DNA from: Streptococcus oralis
GTDB taxonomy: Bacteria > Bacillota > Bacilli > Lactobacillales > Streptococcaceae
Direction: 5' to 3'
Length of the DNA stretch: 5,558 nucleotides
Assembly (NCBI GenBank): GCA_905370255.1
Contig: CAJPKC010000092.1
Location: 1-5,558, forward strand
Made by a program: the position numbers and the translations under genes. The notes under the pieces are model-generated. The model was given only the letters and a program-made list of their open reading frames with translations, was not told the origin of the DNA and searched no databases. Position 1 is the first letter of the stretch, and each line of letters begins with the position of its first letter. This document shows positions 1-5,558 of this stretch, piece after piece.

Positions 1-556
1 TGTGGTTAGAAAGGGTACAACGGCCAGAATATGAGATACACATAGCTCCATGTACAAAAGCTTCAATCTCAACGTCTGTACGTTTGCGGATTTTTGCCAA
101 TTCTTCCATAGAAACCTCACGCGCCAACACGACACGAGTCAATCCAAGTTCTTTCCAGAATTCTAGAGTTTCATAGTTGGTCGCACTTGCTTGTGTTGAA
201 AGGTGGATTTCAAGTCCTGGTGCTTCTGTTGCTGCAATCATGATCAAGGCTGGATCAGACACGATAACCGCTGCAATACCAATGTCACGTAGCTTACGGA
301 ACCACTCACCAGCGCCTTCTTCATTTCCTTCGTGCATAACCATATTAGCAGCTACATAAACCTTAGCACCATATTTAGCTGCGAACTGTACTCCTTCTTC
401 CATTTGTTCAAAGGTAAAGTTACCTGCACGGCTACGAAGACCATAGGCCTGACCACCGATAAAGACAGCATCCGCTCCGTATTGGACAGCTACTTTTAGT
501 TTTTCAAGTGTTCCTGCAGGTGATAGAACCTCAGGACGTTTCAAAGTTTTTGTCAT
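1..556 (-). CDS. U32 family peptidase-like protein, probable tRNA hydroxylation protein (TrhP/YrrO type), 3' end cut by window
   Basis: The first 185 codons are visible; family members are usually a little over 400 residues, so more than half lies beyond the left edge. The start is ATG at 556-554, with AGGAGA at 561-566 placed well for initiation. The N-terminus (RPEVLSPAGTLEKL, then YGADAVFIGG at about 26-35) is the usual U32 opening of a TIM-barrel-like fold. The U32 signature lies at residues 165-183: E165, F167, G170-A171, C173, G178, C180 and S183. In UbiU/UbiV-type relatives the equivalent cysteines bind a 4Fe-4S cluster, so C173 and C180 are candidate ligands. Despite the name, characterised relatives (E. 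coli TrhP/YegQ, B. subtilis YrrN/YrrO) act in prephenate-dependent 5-hydroxylation of uridine 34 in tRNA. That role is inferred from the family. Firmicutes often carry two paralogues side by side; a partner would be outside the window. Confidence 0.93.
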   Translation of the reverse strand, partial: MTKTLKRPEVLSPAGTLEKLKVAVQYGADAVFIGGQAYGLRSRAGNFTFEQMEEGVQFAAKYGAKVYVAANMVMHEGNEEGAGEWFRKLRDIGIAAVIVSDPALIMIAATEAPGLEIHLSTQASATNYETLEFWKELGLTRVVLAREVSMEELAKIRKRTDVEIEAFVHGAMCISYSGRCTLSNH

Positions 557-560
557 GTTT

Positions 561-630
561 TCTCCTATTTGCAATATAAAAGTTTGACACTAATCTTTAC
601 CATTTTATAGCAAAAAGGTTCTAAAATCAA
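561..630 (-). promoter_or_regulatory. Probable promoter and RBS of the U32 gene
   Basis: Read on the minus strand, an extended -10 element TGCTATAAA lies at 612-604, with a weak -35-like TTGATT at 630-625 (15-base spacer; shifting the -35 to ACTTGA gives 17). Transcription would start near 597, giving a leader of about 40 bases that ends in the AGGAGA ribosome site at 561-566. The TG-N-TATAAA match carries most of the support; the -35 is poor, as is common with extended -10 promoters. The gene therefore need not depend on the upstream competence operon. Confidence 0.5.
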
Positions 631-654
631 GTTTTGATTGATTGTTTAGACAAT
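625..654. other. Weak A/T-rich inverted repeats after comEC
   Basis: Two small perfect inverted repeats fill the comEC-U32 gap: AATCAA / TTGATT (625-630, 634-639, 3-base loop) and ATTGT / ACAAT (641-645, 650-654, 4-base loop). Both stems are nearly all A/T, and neither is followed by a clear U-tract on the minus strand. They are poor candidates for the comEC terminator, and the first overlaps the -35 region of the U32 promoter. I see no stronger terminator between the two genes. Confidence 0.25.
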
Positions 655-678
655 TTTAATTTTCTTGAAAAGCTAAGC

Positions 679-2889
679 TCAGCGAACTGTTTCTATTTGC
701 CAAGCACCCCAACCTTTAAAACGAATGGCCCCCTTTTGATCCGTTTTGTAAATCGAATTCCCAAGTTCTTGGTTACTTTCCCCATTTTTTTCTTTGAATT
801 TTTTCTTCTTGTCTACTGAAATGACCGTGATTTTAGGGTGTACATTTTTGAAGATTTCGATATCTGTCTTTTTCTTCGATGCTTGCTGATGAGTTATCAC
901 TACATCTGCTTGGAGTTTTGGATAATGACTCGTTAAAAACTTCTCCTCTATATTTCCAGTAACTAGAAAGGTTTGGTTTAGTAACTTTCCATACAAGACC
1001 ATTGAATCCTTTTTATCGCTATTTTGGCTAGTGATTACTTCCAAACCACTCCCAAAAATAAACAACTGCTCTCCTGTTTTAATAGGACGTACTTTCAAGT
1101 TACTTTCCTTTAATTTATCCATAAATTCTCTTTTAGATAAAGTTTCTTCACTTACTAGAATCTCTTCAAGCTCGAAGGCTTTACTGATTTCTAACACATG
1201 ATCTAACTGCTTAGTATCACTAGTCGTTAGCACAAGCTGATCAATCTTTGCAACTCCTCGACTTTTTAGATAAGGGATTAAACTCCGTTCGGCATTGCTA
1301 GAGGAAATCCTCTCCTGCCAGGCTTCTTTCTTGTCACGTTCAGATTTTTCTCCGACATCCAGTAGTATGGTCTTTCCTGTCATGTCTCTTAGGAAAATGC
1401 TCCGCCCCTGTTCCATATCTAGGACTGTGATTTCATTCTCCAGTGGATGTTTGGTTACTAAAAAGAGTGAGATAGCAACTATGACAAGCATAGATATTTT
1501 TTTCAAATTCTTTCGATAATCGTAGATGAGAGCTAAAGTAATCAAAAGAAGGATTAAAATCCAAAGACTCGGCTGACCAAAAACAAGAGGCCTCGTAGAT
1601 AGCTGAGAAATATAGCGAATGATGTTTTCAAGCCATTCAAAGAGAAAGTTGAACTGGGTGATGGGATATATAAATGACAGACAGAAGAGAATCGATAAGA
1701 GCGGTAACAGGACCATATCAAATAAGAATGAAAAGACAAATGTCAAGAGAATGGACCACGGTTGAAATTCTGAAAAATAAAATGATAAAATTGGCAGAAT
1801 TCCCAAGGAAATAATGCAACTCTCTCTAACCAACCCTCTTATTCCTTCTATTTCTTCACCTGTCATGGTCAGTATAAAAGCATAGGCACAGGATAGAACC
1901 CCTCCAGCTGTTAAGAAAAAGTTCGGCATGATAAGAAATAGAATAAGAATCGTCAAAGCAAAATTATCTAGTGACTTAAAGCCATGCTGAGCCAATAGCT
2001 TTTGTAGAAGACTACGAATAACTGAAGCTGAAAATCCTGTCAAACCTGCATAGACCAATGACAATGGATAGGCTAACCATTTGAACTTCTCTTGCGTCAA
2101 ACCCAAACGCAGAAGTAACTTCTTGAAAGCATCCATGAAAAAGCCTACCTGCATTCCAGACAAAGCAAAAAGATGAATAATCCCTAGGCTGGAATAAAGT
2201 TCATTCATTTCCTCAAAATCTGTGTCCAAATGCCCCAATAATAGACCGGTCATGTAGTTGCGCATGGGATCGGGAAATTTCCTTTTTATCCAGACAACTG
2301 ATTTTCTCCTCAAGCTTGATAGATTTTCTCCGATATCCCAACTACTTGTTTGCTTTAGCTCAACAATTTCGGATATAGTTAAGGTCTGATAAATCCCCTG
2401 TGTTTTGAGATAGTTTTGATAATCAAATCCAGCAAAATTATTTGCTCCTTGAGGAATAGCTAGCTTTCCTTTTACTACTATCTCATGCAGTTCAGATAAC
2501 TCTTTAAGCCTTTCCTTTTCAGCCTCTGACTGGAATTTATAATAGACCTGAAAGAGTCTGCCATCAGCCTTCCCACGAAAGGATAAACTATCTCCATTGA
2601 CCTTGATAGTATCAGGCAAGATTCGTACCGTATTAACTGAGTCAACAAGATGTTGACTCGCTTCTTCTTGTTGCCATTTTTGAAATATAAACCAGCTTCC
2701 AAAAAGACCACAAACAAAGAGAACCTTGACCACAGTCTTCCATGGAAATTGAAAAAAGAGGCAGAGCAGTAAAAAGACAAAGCCCAAAAGTGCTAAAAAG
2801 CTTGCTGAAAAGATAGCATAGTAGAGCCAAAGCAGGAGAAAACTGAGATAGATTTTTGGGATGGGAAATCGACTAATCCACTGTGACAT
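679..2889 (-). CDS. comEC: ComEC, competence DNA channel protein (CelB)
   Basis: This 736-residue membrane protein moves one strand of incoming DNA across the cytoplasmic membrane during transformation; pneumococcal CelB is of similar length. Hydrophobic helices near residues 12-47 and 53-70 are followed by a soluble OB-fold-like part (about 85-175). The multi-helix competence domain then runs from about 210 to 480, including GLLLGHLDTDF at 215-225 and the family motif HLFALSGMQVGFF at 239-251. The C-terminal part (about 485-736) has the metallo-beta-lactamase-like layout, but its motifs are degraded: DMEQGRS where DVGQGDS is usual, DVGEK for D-x-G-G, TTSDTKQLD for SHxDxDHxxG, and HQQAS for HHGS. 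The reading frame is intact, so the channel is probably functional while nuclease activity is doubtful. ATG at 2889-2887 lies inside the end of comEA in another frame and has no good Shine-Dalgarno, which suggests translational coupling. Confidence 0.96.
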   Translation of the reverse strand: MSQWISRFPIPKIYLSFLLLWLYYAIFSASFLALLGFVFLLLCLFFQFPWKTVVKVLFVCGLFGSWFIFQKWQQEEASQHLVDSVNTVRILPDTIKVNGDSLSFRGKADGRLFQVYYKFQSEAEKERLKELSELHEIVVKGKLAIPQGANNFAGFDYQNYLKTQGIYQTLTISEIVELKQTSSWDIGENLSSLRRKSVVWIKRKFPDPMRNYMTGLLLGHLDTDFEEMNELYSSLGIIHLFALSGMQVGFFMDAFKKLLLRLGLTQEKFKWLAYPLSLVYAGLTGFSASVIRSLLQKLLAQHGFKSLDNFALTILILFLIMPNFFLTAGGVLSCAYAFILTMTGEEIEGIRGLVRESCIISLGILPILSFYFSEFQPWSILLTFVFSFLFDMVLLPLLSILFCLSFIYPITQFNFLFEWLENIIRYISQLSTRPLVFGQPSLWILILLLITLALIYDYRKNLKKISMLVIVAISLFLVTKHPLENEITVLDMEQGRSIFLRDMTGKTILLDVGEKSERDKKEAWQERISSSNAERSLIPYLKSRGVAKIDQLVLTTSDTKQLDHVLEISKAFELEEILVSEETLSKREFMDKLKESNLKVRPIKTGEQLFIFGSGLEVITSQNSDKKDSMVLYGKLLNQTFLVTGNIEEKFLTSHYPKLQADVVITHQQASKKKTDIEIFKNVHPKITVISVDKKKKFKEKNGESNQELGNSIYKTDQKGAIRFKGWGAWQIETVR

Positions 2890-3505
2890 ACTCTTTTAAC
2901 TTTTCTATCGTTTTTGCACCAATACCAGAAACCTTTTTGAGCTCATCAACTGACTTAAACTTACCGTTGGACTCACGATGGTCGATGATATCCTGAGCAC
3001 GTTTGGCTCCCAACCCCTTGACTTGTTTCAGCTCCTCTAAACTGGCTTTATTGAGATTGACTTTCTTGTTTTCTTTGGTGTTGGAAGCACTTGATGGCAT
3101 TTCTTGACTAGTAGCTTCTTCCTTAGTCGGAACATAGACAAGTGCTTCGTCACTAATTCTCTGGGCAAGATTGATAGACTTACTATCAGCATTATCTGTC
3201 AGTCCACCAGCTTTTTGAACAGCATCATTGATACGACTTCCAACTGGCAAATCATAGATTCCAGGTGATTTGACCGCTCCTTTTACATCAACAGTAATCA
3301 GATCTTGCTCCACCACTTCTTCCTTCTGATTTTTATCTTCCTTTTCATCCTTTGAAACAGTTGTAACTTCTGTTTGCAAATTACTTTCCTTAGCAGGTGT
3401 TTGAGCGACTGGCTTTAGGAGGAAAAATCCGCCTAAGACCAAGCCCAAACTAGCACAGATAACAATGATTTTATATTCTTTGATTTTCTCAATAAGTTCT
3501 TCCAT
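2873..3505 (-). CDS. comEA: ComEA, competence DNA receptor (CelA)
   Basis: ComEA binds double-stranded DNA outside the membrane and hands it to ComEC. The 210-residue product has a short cytoplasmic N-terminus, one transmembrane anchor at about residues 13-31, and a charged Lys/Glu-rich linker (35-67). An SLBB domain follows at about 70-126 (VDVKGAVKSPGIYDL at 72-86, then the AGGLT turn), then a Ser/Thr/Asn linker. The C-terminal helix-hairpin-helix pair starts at VNLNKAS (149-155), with hairpins VKGLGAKRA (162-170) and VSGIGAKTI (192-200); it is the DNA-binding module, and both glycine-rich turns are intact. Length and domain order are typical of streptococcal ComEA. The start is ATG at 3505-3503 with GAGGAG at 3511-3516. 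The gene is first in the operon, overlaps comEC by 17 bases and is preceded by a ComX promoter. No comEB lies between them, as usual in streptococci. Confidence 0.97.
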   Translation of the reverse strand: MEELIEKIKEYKIIVICASLGLVLGGFFLLKPVAQTPAKESNLQTEVTTVSKDEKEDKNQKEEVVEQDLITVDVKGAVKSPGIYDLPVGSRINDAVQKAGGLTDNADSKSINLAQRISDEALVYVPTKEEATSQEMPSSASNTKENKKVNLNKASLEELKQVKGLGAKRAQDIIDHRESNGKFKSVDELKKVSGIGAKTIEKLKEYVTVD

Positions 3506-3510
3506 ATTTT

Positions 3511-3516
3511 CTCCTC
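3511..3516 (-). promoter_or_regulatory. Ribosome binding site of comEA
   Basis: GAGGAG on the minus strand, within AAGAGAGGAGAA, lies 5 bases before the comEA ATG and fixes that start. It sits only 8 bases past the end of the cin-box, so the predicted transcript would begin almost at the Shine-Dalgarno itself. Confidence 0.8.
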
Positions 3517-3524
3517 TCTTAGCT

Positions 3525-3546
3525 TATTCGTAAGAGAAAGAAAAAA
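3525..3546 (-). promoter_or_regulatory. ComX/SigX cin-box promoter (com-box) of comEA-comEC
   Basis: The minus strand carries an exact TACGAATA at 3532-3525, the combined -10 element recognised by RNA polymerase with the alternative sigma factor ComX in streptococci. The T-rich stretch known to precede it at about -25 is present as six T's at 3546-3541, separated by the 8-base pyrimidine spacer CTTTCTCT. Position (19 bases upstream of the comEA ATG) and orientation fit a late-competence operon. No separate housekeeping promoter for comEA is evident, so expression should be confined to competence. Confidence 0.92.
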
Positions 3547-3572
3547 CAGCTGAAAAATCTTTTCAACTGCTT
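3541..3572 (-). terminator. Rho-independent terminator immediately upstream of the comEA promoter
   Basis: On the minus strand AAGCAGTTGAAAA (3572-3560), the 3-base loop GAT (3559-3557) and TTTTCAGCTGTTT (3556-3544) form a 13-bp stem with two G.U pairs, running into a T-tract (3546-3541, then CTTT). On the plus strand the same pairs become mismatches, so the minus strand is the active direction. No complete minus-strand gene ends here: the nearest upstream one is phoH, beyond ald and with its own terminator. It may insulate comEA from antisense read-through or be left over from a lost gene. Its T-tract coincides with the T-rich part of the cin promoter. Confidence 0.7.
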
Positions 3573-3634
3573 ACTTATTTGCAAAATAATCTTCCTTATT
3601 CAAGACATATCTTAAGTAGAGAAATAAGTTTTTC

Positions 3635-3663
3635 TTGCAATTTATAGCGGTTTCATATAAAAT
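3635..3663 (+). promoter_or_regulatory. Probable vegetative promoter of ald
   Basis: A -35 element TTGCAA (3635-3640) and a -10 element TAAAAT (3658-3663) are separated by 17 bases; TATAAA at 3656-3661 is an overlapping alternative -10. Transcription would start near 3670, giving a leader of about 75 bases. The site is divergent from the comEA cin-box, about 100 bases away. I see no cin-box on the plus strand, so ald should not follow competence control. Confidence 0.6.
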
Positions 3664-3721
3664 AAGAACATCACAAGAAATGACTGGGTTCTTCCTGTGA
3701 TGATTTTGTATAAGAACCTAG
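3664..3721 (+). promoter_or_regulatory. Overlapping inverted repeats in the ald leader
   Basis: Three partly exclusive pairings are visible. Hairpin A joins 3670-3679 to 3692-3701 (ATCACAAGAA with TTCCTGTGAT, one mismatch). Hairpin B joins 3684-3693 to 3712-3721 (CTGGGTTCTT with AAGAACCTAG, ten pairs including one G.U, 18-base loop). A shorter pairing joins AAGAAC 3664-3669 to GTTCTT 3688-3693. All compete for the TTCTT segment near 3690. The octamer ATAAGAAC occurs twice, at 3662-3669 and 3710-3717. Lying between the predicted transcription start and the ribosome site, this could be an RNA switch or a protein operator. It matches no riboswitch class I know, and function is unproven. Confidence 0.4.
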
Positions 3722-3730
3722 ATGTTAAAT

Positions 3731-3736
3731 AAGGAG
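3731..3736 (+). promoter_or_regulatory. Ribosome binding site that fixes the ald start
   Basis: AAGGAG ends 9 bases before ATG 3746. An in-frame upstream ATG at 3722 would place this Shine-Dalgarno inside the coding region and add eight residues absent from the family, so 3746 is preferred. Confidence 0.85.
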
Positions 3737-3745
3737 CTAATCTCT

Positions 3746-4858
3746 ATGTTAATTGGAATTCCAAAGGAAATTAAAAATAATGAAAATCGTGTTGCTTTGA
3801 CACCTGCTGGTGTACAGAGTCTTGTTGGTCGTGGTCACCGTGTCCTCATCGAAACAAATGCGGGACTTGGATCTGGTTTTGCTGATGCTGACTATGAAAA
3901 GCAAGGAGCTGAGATTGTCGCAACTGCTGCTGAAGCCTGGGCTGCAGAGTTAGTTGTTAAAGTCAAGGAACCCCTTGCTAGTGAGTACCAGTTCTTGCGT
4001 GACGATTTACTTCTCTTCACCTACTTACACATGGCAGCAGCCCCAGAATTAGCGGATGCTATGCTTGCAGCGAAAACAACTGGTGTTGCTTATGAAACTG
4101 TACGCGATACTGAAGGTCAACTTCCTCTATTGGTTCCAATGAGTGAGGTTGCAGGTCGTATGGCTGTCCAAATCGGAGCTCACTTCTTGACGAAACAAGC
4201 TGGTGGTTCTGGAGTTCTTTTAGGTGGTGTCCCAGGTGTACCAAAAGGAAAAGTAACCATTATTGGTGGTGGTGTCGTTGGTACACACGCAGCACGTATC
4301 GCTCTTGGTTTAGGAGCTCAAGTAACTATTCTTGATATCAGCGCTAAGCGCCTTTCTGTACTTGAAGATGTCTTTGGTCACCAAATCCAAACTTTGATGT
4401 CTAACCCATTTAATATTGAAGCAAGTGTGCGTGAAGCAGACGTTGTTATCGGTGCAGTATTGATTCCTGGTGCTAAAGCTCCAAAATTAGTGACAGATGA
4501 CATGGTTCAACAAATGCGTCCTGGTTCTGTCATCGTAGACGTTGCTGTAGACCAAGGTGGTGTTATTGCAACAGCTGACCGTGTGACAACCCACGATGAG
4601 CCTGTCTATGAAAAACATGGGGTTCTTCACTATGCCGTTGCCAACATTCCTGGTGCAGTTGCCCGTACATCTACCATCGCCCTCACAAATGTAACTCTTC
4701 CTTATATCGAAGCCTTGGCAGGTAAAGGATTTAAGAAAGCAATCCTTGAAGATGCTGGTTTGCGCGAAGGGGTTACAACTTACCAAGGTCAATTGACTAG
4801 TCAACCAGTTGCTGAAGGTTTAGAACGTGACTATACACCTATTAGTGAGCTTGTTTAA
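3746..4858 (+). CDS. ald: Alanine dehydrogenase
   Basis: The enzyme interconverts L-alanine + NAD+ + water with pyruvate + ammonium + NADH in the cytoplasm, joining amino-acid nitrogen to central carbon metabolism. From ATG 3746 the product is 370 residues, the normal family length, and opens with the characteristic [20 protein letters not shown]. By comparison with the Mycobacterium tuberculosis enzyme, the substrate and catalytic residues are present with a constant one-residue offset: R15, K74 (in VKVKEP), H95 (in FTYLHMA) and D269 (in VAVDQGG). The Rossmann nucleotide site is GGGVVG at 174-179, with D197 closing the second strand, which fits NAD preference. SEVAGRMA (133-140) and [11 protein letters not shown] (300-310) are also typical. 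No frameshift or missing active-site residue is seen. It is monocistronic: its own promoter and leader lie upstream, and a strong terminator lies 20 bases after the stop. Confidence 0.97.
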   Translation: MLIGIPKEIKNNENRVALTPAGVQSLVGRGHRVLIETNAGLGSGFADADYEKQGAEIVATAAEAWAAELVVKVKEPLASEYQFLRDDLLLFTYLHMAAAPELADAMLAAKTTGVAYETVRDTEGQLPLLVPMSEVAGRMAVQIGAHFLTKQAGGSGVLLGGVPGVPKGKVTIIGGGVVGTHAARIALGLGAQVTILDISAKRLSVLEDVFGHQIQTLMSNPFNIEASVREADVVIGAVLIPGAKAPKLVTDDMVQQMRPGSVIVDVAVDQGGVIATADRVTTHDEPVYEKHGVLHYAVANIPGAVARTSTIALTNVTLPYIEALAGKGFKKAILEDAGLREGVTTYQGQLTSQPVAEGLERDYTPISELV

Positions 4859-4877
4859 TAAGAAATTCAAAAAAAAT

Positions 4878-4904
4878 AAGAGCAGTTTTTCAACTGCTCT
4901 TTTT
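4878..4904. terminator. Bidirectional rho-independent terminator between convergent ald and phoH
   Basis: A perfect 10-bp stem (AAGAGCAGTT at 4878-4887 with AACTGCTCTT at 4892-4901) closes a 4-base loop. It is followed by T's and CTTT on the plus strand (4900-4906). On the minus strand it is followed by eight T's (the A-run at 4869-4876). It should terminate both ald and phoH. The U-tract for ald stops one base before the phoH stop codon, so the two genes share a very compact end. Confidence 0.93.
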
Positions 4905-4906
4905 CT

Positions 4907-5558
4907 TTATTCTGTTTCTTCTTGATTTTCTTCAGCTTTGACAGGTCGAGGTTCATAGGCTCTGATAATCTGAGCAACGACTGGATGGCGAACCACATCC
5001 TTGGCTGAAAAATGAACGAAGTCAATCTGGTGAATGTTCTTAAGTTTTTCCTGGGCATCAATCAAACCTGATTTAACATTACGCGGCAGGTCAATCTGGC
5101 TAATATCCCCATTGACAATCATTTTAGAATTGAATCCAAGACGTGTCAAGAACATCTTCATCTGCATGATGGTTGTATTTTGGGCTTCATCCAAAATAAC
5201 AAAGGCATCATCCAAGGTACGTCCACGCATATAGGCCAAAGGTGCAATCTCAATAATTTCTCGCTCCATGAGACGAGTTGTTTGGTCCTTCCCAAGAATT
5301 TGGTACAAGGCATCATAGACTGGTCGAAGATAAGGGTCTACCTTTTCCTTCAAATCTCCTGGTAGAAATCCTAGGCTTTCTCCAGCTTCTACTGCTGGAC
5401 GAGTCAGGATAATACGCTTGACTTGCCCGCGTTTGAGAGCTGTAACAGCCAAGGTCACTGCGAGGAAAGTTTTTCCTGTCCCCGCTGGCCCAATCCCGAA
5501 GGTAACATCATGGTTCTTAACACTATCTACATCAAGTTTTTGACCCAGTGTCTTTACA
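4907..5558 (-). CDS. phoH: PhoH family ATPase (YbeZ/PhoL-like), 5' end cut by window
   Basis: The frame is open to the right edge, so 216 codons of a protein normally about 320 residues are visible; the start lies outside the window. The GTG at 5458-5456 is internal, because conserved sequence including the P-loop lies upstream of it. Visible motifs in order are Walker A GPAGTGKT (5491-5468), the family block [20 protein letters not shown], the RGRTLDDAF segment, Walker B VILDEAQN, the sensor-like GDISQIDLP, and [13 protein letters not shown] near the end. A short acidic Glu/Gln tail follows (EENQEETE). PhoH proteins are cytoplasmic P-loop NTPases often encoded near the rRNA-maturation endonuclease YbeY and implicated in RNA processing; the old phosphate-starvation name rests on the E. 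coli homologue. Role here is inferred from the family. The stop TAA at 4909-4907 adjoins the shared terminator with ald. Confidence 0.95.
   Translation of the reverse strand, partial: VKTLGQKLDVDSVKNHDVTFGIGPAGTGKTFLAVTLAVTALKRGQVKRIILTRPAVEAGESLGFLPGDLKEKVDPYLRPVYDALYQILGKDQTTRLMEREIIEIAPLAYMRGRTLDDAFVILDEAQNTTIMQMKMFLTRLGFNSKMIVNGDISQIDLPRNVKSGLIDAQEKLKNIHQIDFVHFSAKDVVRHPVVAQIIRAYEPRPVKAEENQEETE

Noticed and set aside
584..611. Plus-strand promoter with perfect TTGACA at 584-589 and TATAGC at 606-611, pointing antisense into comEC
   Set aside because: The -35 is perfect and the 16-base spacer acceptable, but the -10 is poor and no plus-strand gene follows; not enough to call without transcript data.
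634..819. Short plus-strand open frame over the comEC 3' end, and other short frames overlapping comEC, ald and phoH
   Set aside because: They are antisense or out-of-frame shadows of well-supported genes, with no ribosome sites of note and unremarkable composition.
3722..3745. Upstream in-frame ATG giving an alanine dehydrogenase longer by eight residues
   Set aside because: The extension encodes the ribosome site itself (AAGGAG at 3731-3736) and adds residues not found in the family; ATG 3746 gives the canonical N-terminus.
4867..5061. Minus-strand frame across the phoH 3' end and the terminator
   Set aside because: It is out of frame with phoH and its end runs through the terminator hairpin and A-tract; no family resemblance.
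5456..5458. GTG as the start of the PhoH protein
   Set aside because: The same frame continues upstream to the window edge and contains the Walker A motif GPAGTGKT, so this codon is an internal valine.
1..5558. Search for CRISPR arrays, insertion sequences, tRNA/rRNA genes, phage or defence genes
   Set aside because: No spaced direct repeats, terminal inverted repeats, transposase motifs or structured RNA genes were seen; the window is explained by five ordinary chromosomal genes and their control sites.

Overview
The window looks like low-GC Gram-positive chromosome, most likely a Streptococcus of the mitis/oralis type. Three things point there: a comEA-comEC competence operon with no comEB, an exact ComX (SigX) cin-box TACGAATA directly upstream of comEA, and Shine-Dalgarno sites of the AGGAG type. 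The species assignment is inference from remembered protein families; no search was run.

Layout. Positions 1-556 (minus) hold the 5' part of a U32-family 'peptidase' gene of the kind linked to tRNA wobble-uridine hydroxylation, with its own extended -10 promoter. Positions 679-3505 (minus) hold comEA and comEC, which overlap by 17 bases and encode the double-stranded DNA receptor and the inner-membrane DNA channel of natural transformation. A 240-base divergent region (3506-3745) carries the competence promoter of comEA, a minus-strand terminator abutting that promoter, and a vegetative-type promoter plus structured leader for the plus-strand alanine dehydrogenase gene ald (3746-4858). A strong bidirectional terminator (4878-4904) separates ald from the convergent 3' two-thirds of a phoH-family ATPase gene (4907 to the right edge, minus).

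How the parts work together. comEA/comEC form one late-competence transcription unit, expected to be silent unless ComX is made. The terminator upstream would shield it from read-through arriving from the phoH side. ald, phoH and the U32 gene are ordinary metabolic or RNA-maintenance genes with no evident functional tie to DNA uptake.

I see no wholly new system here. The points most worth a second look are the apparent loss of nearly all metal-ligand motifs in the C-terminal nuclease-like domain of ComEC, the shared T-tract between the orphan terminator and the cin promoter, and the mutually exclusive hairpins in the ald leader.
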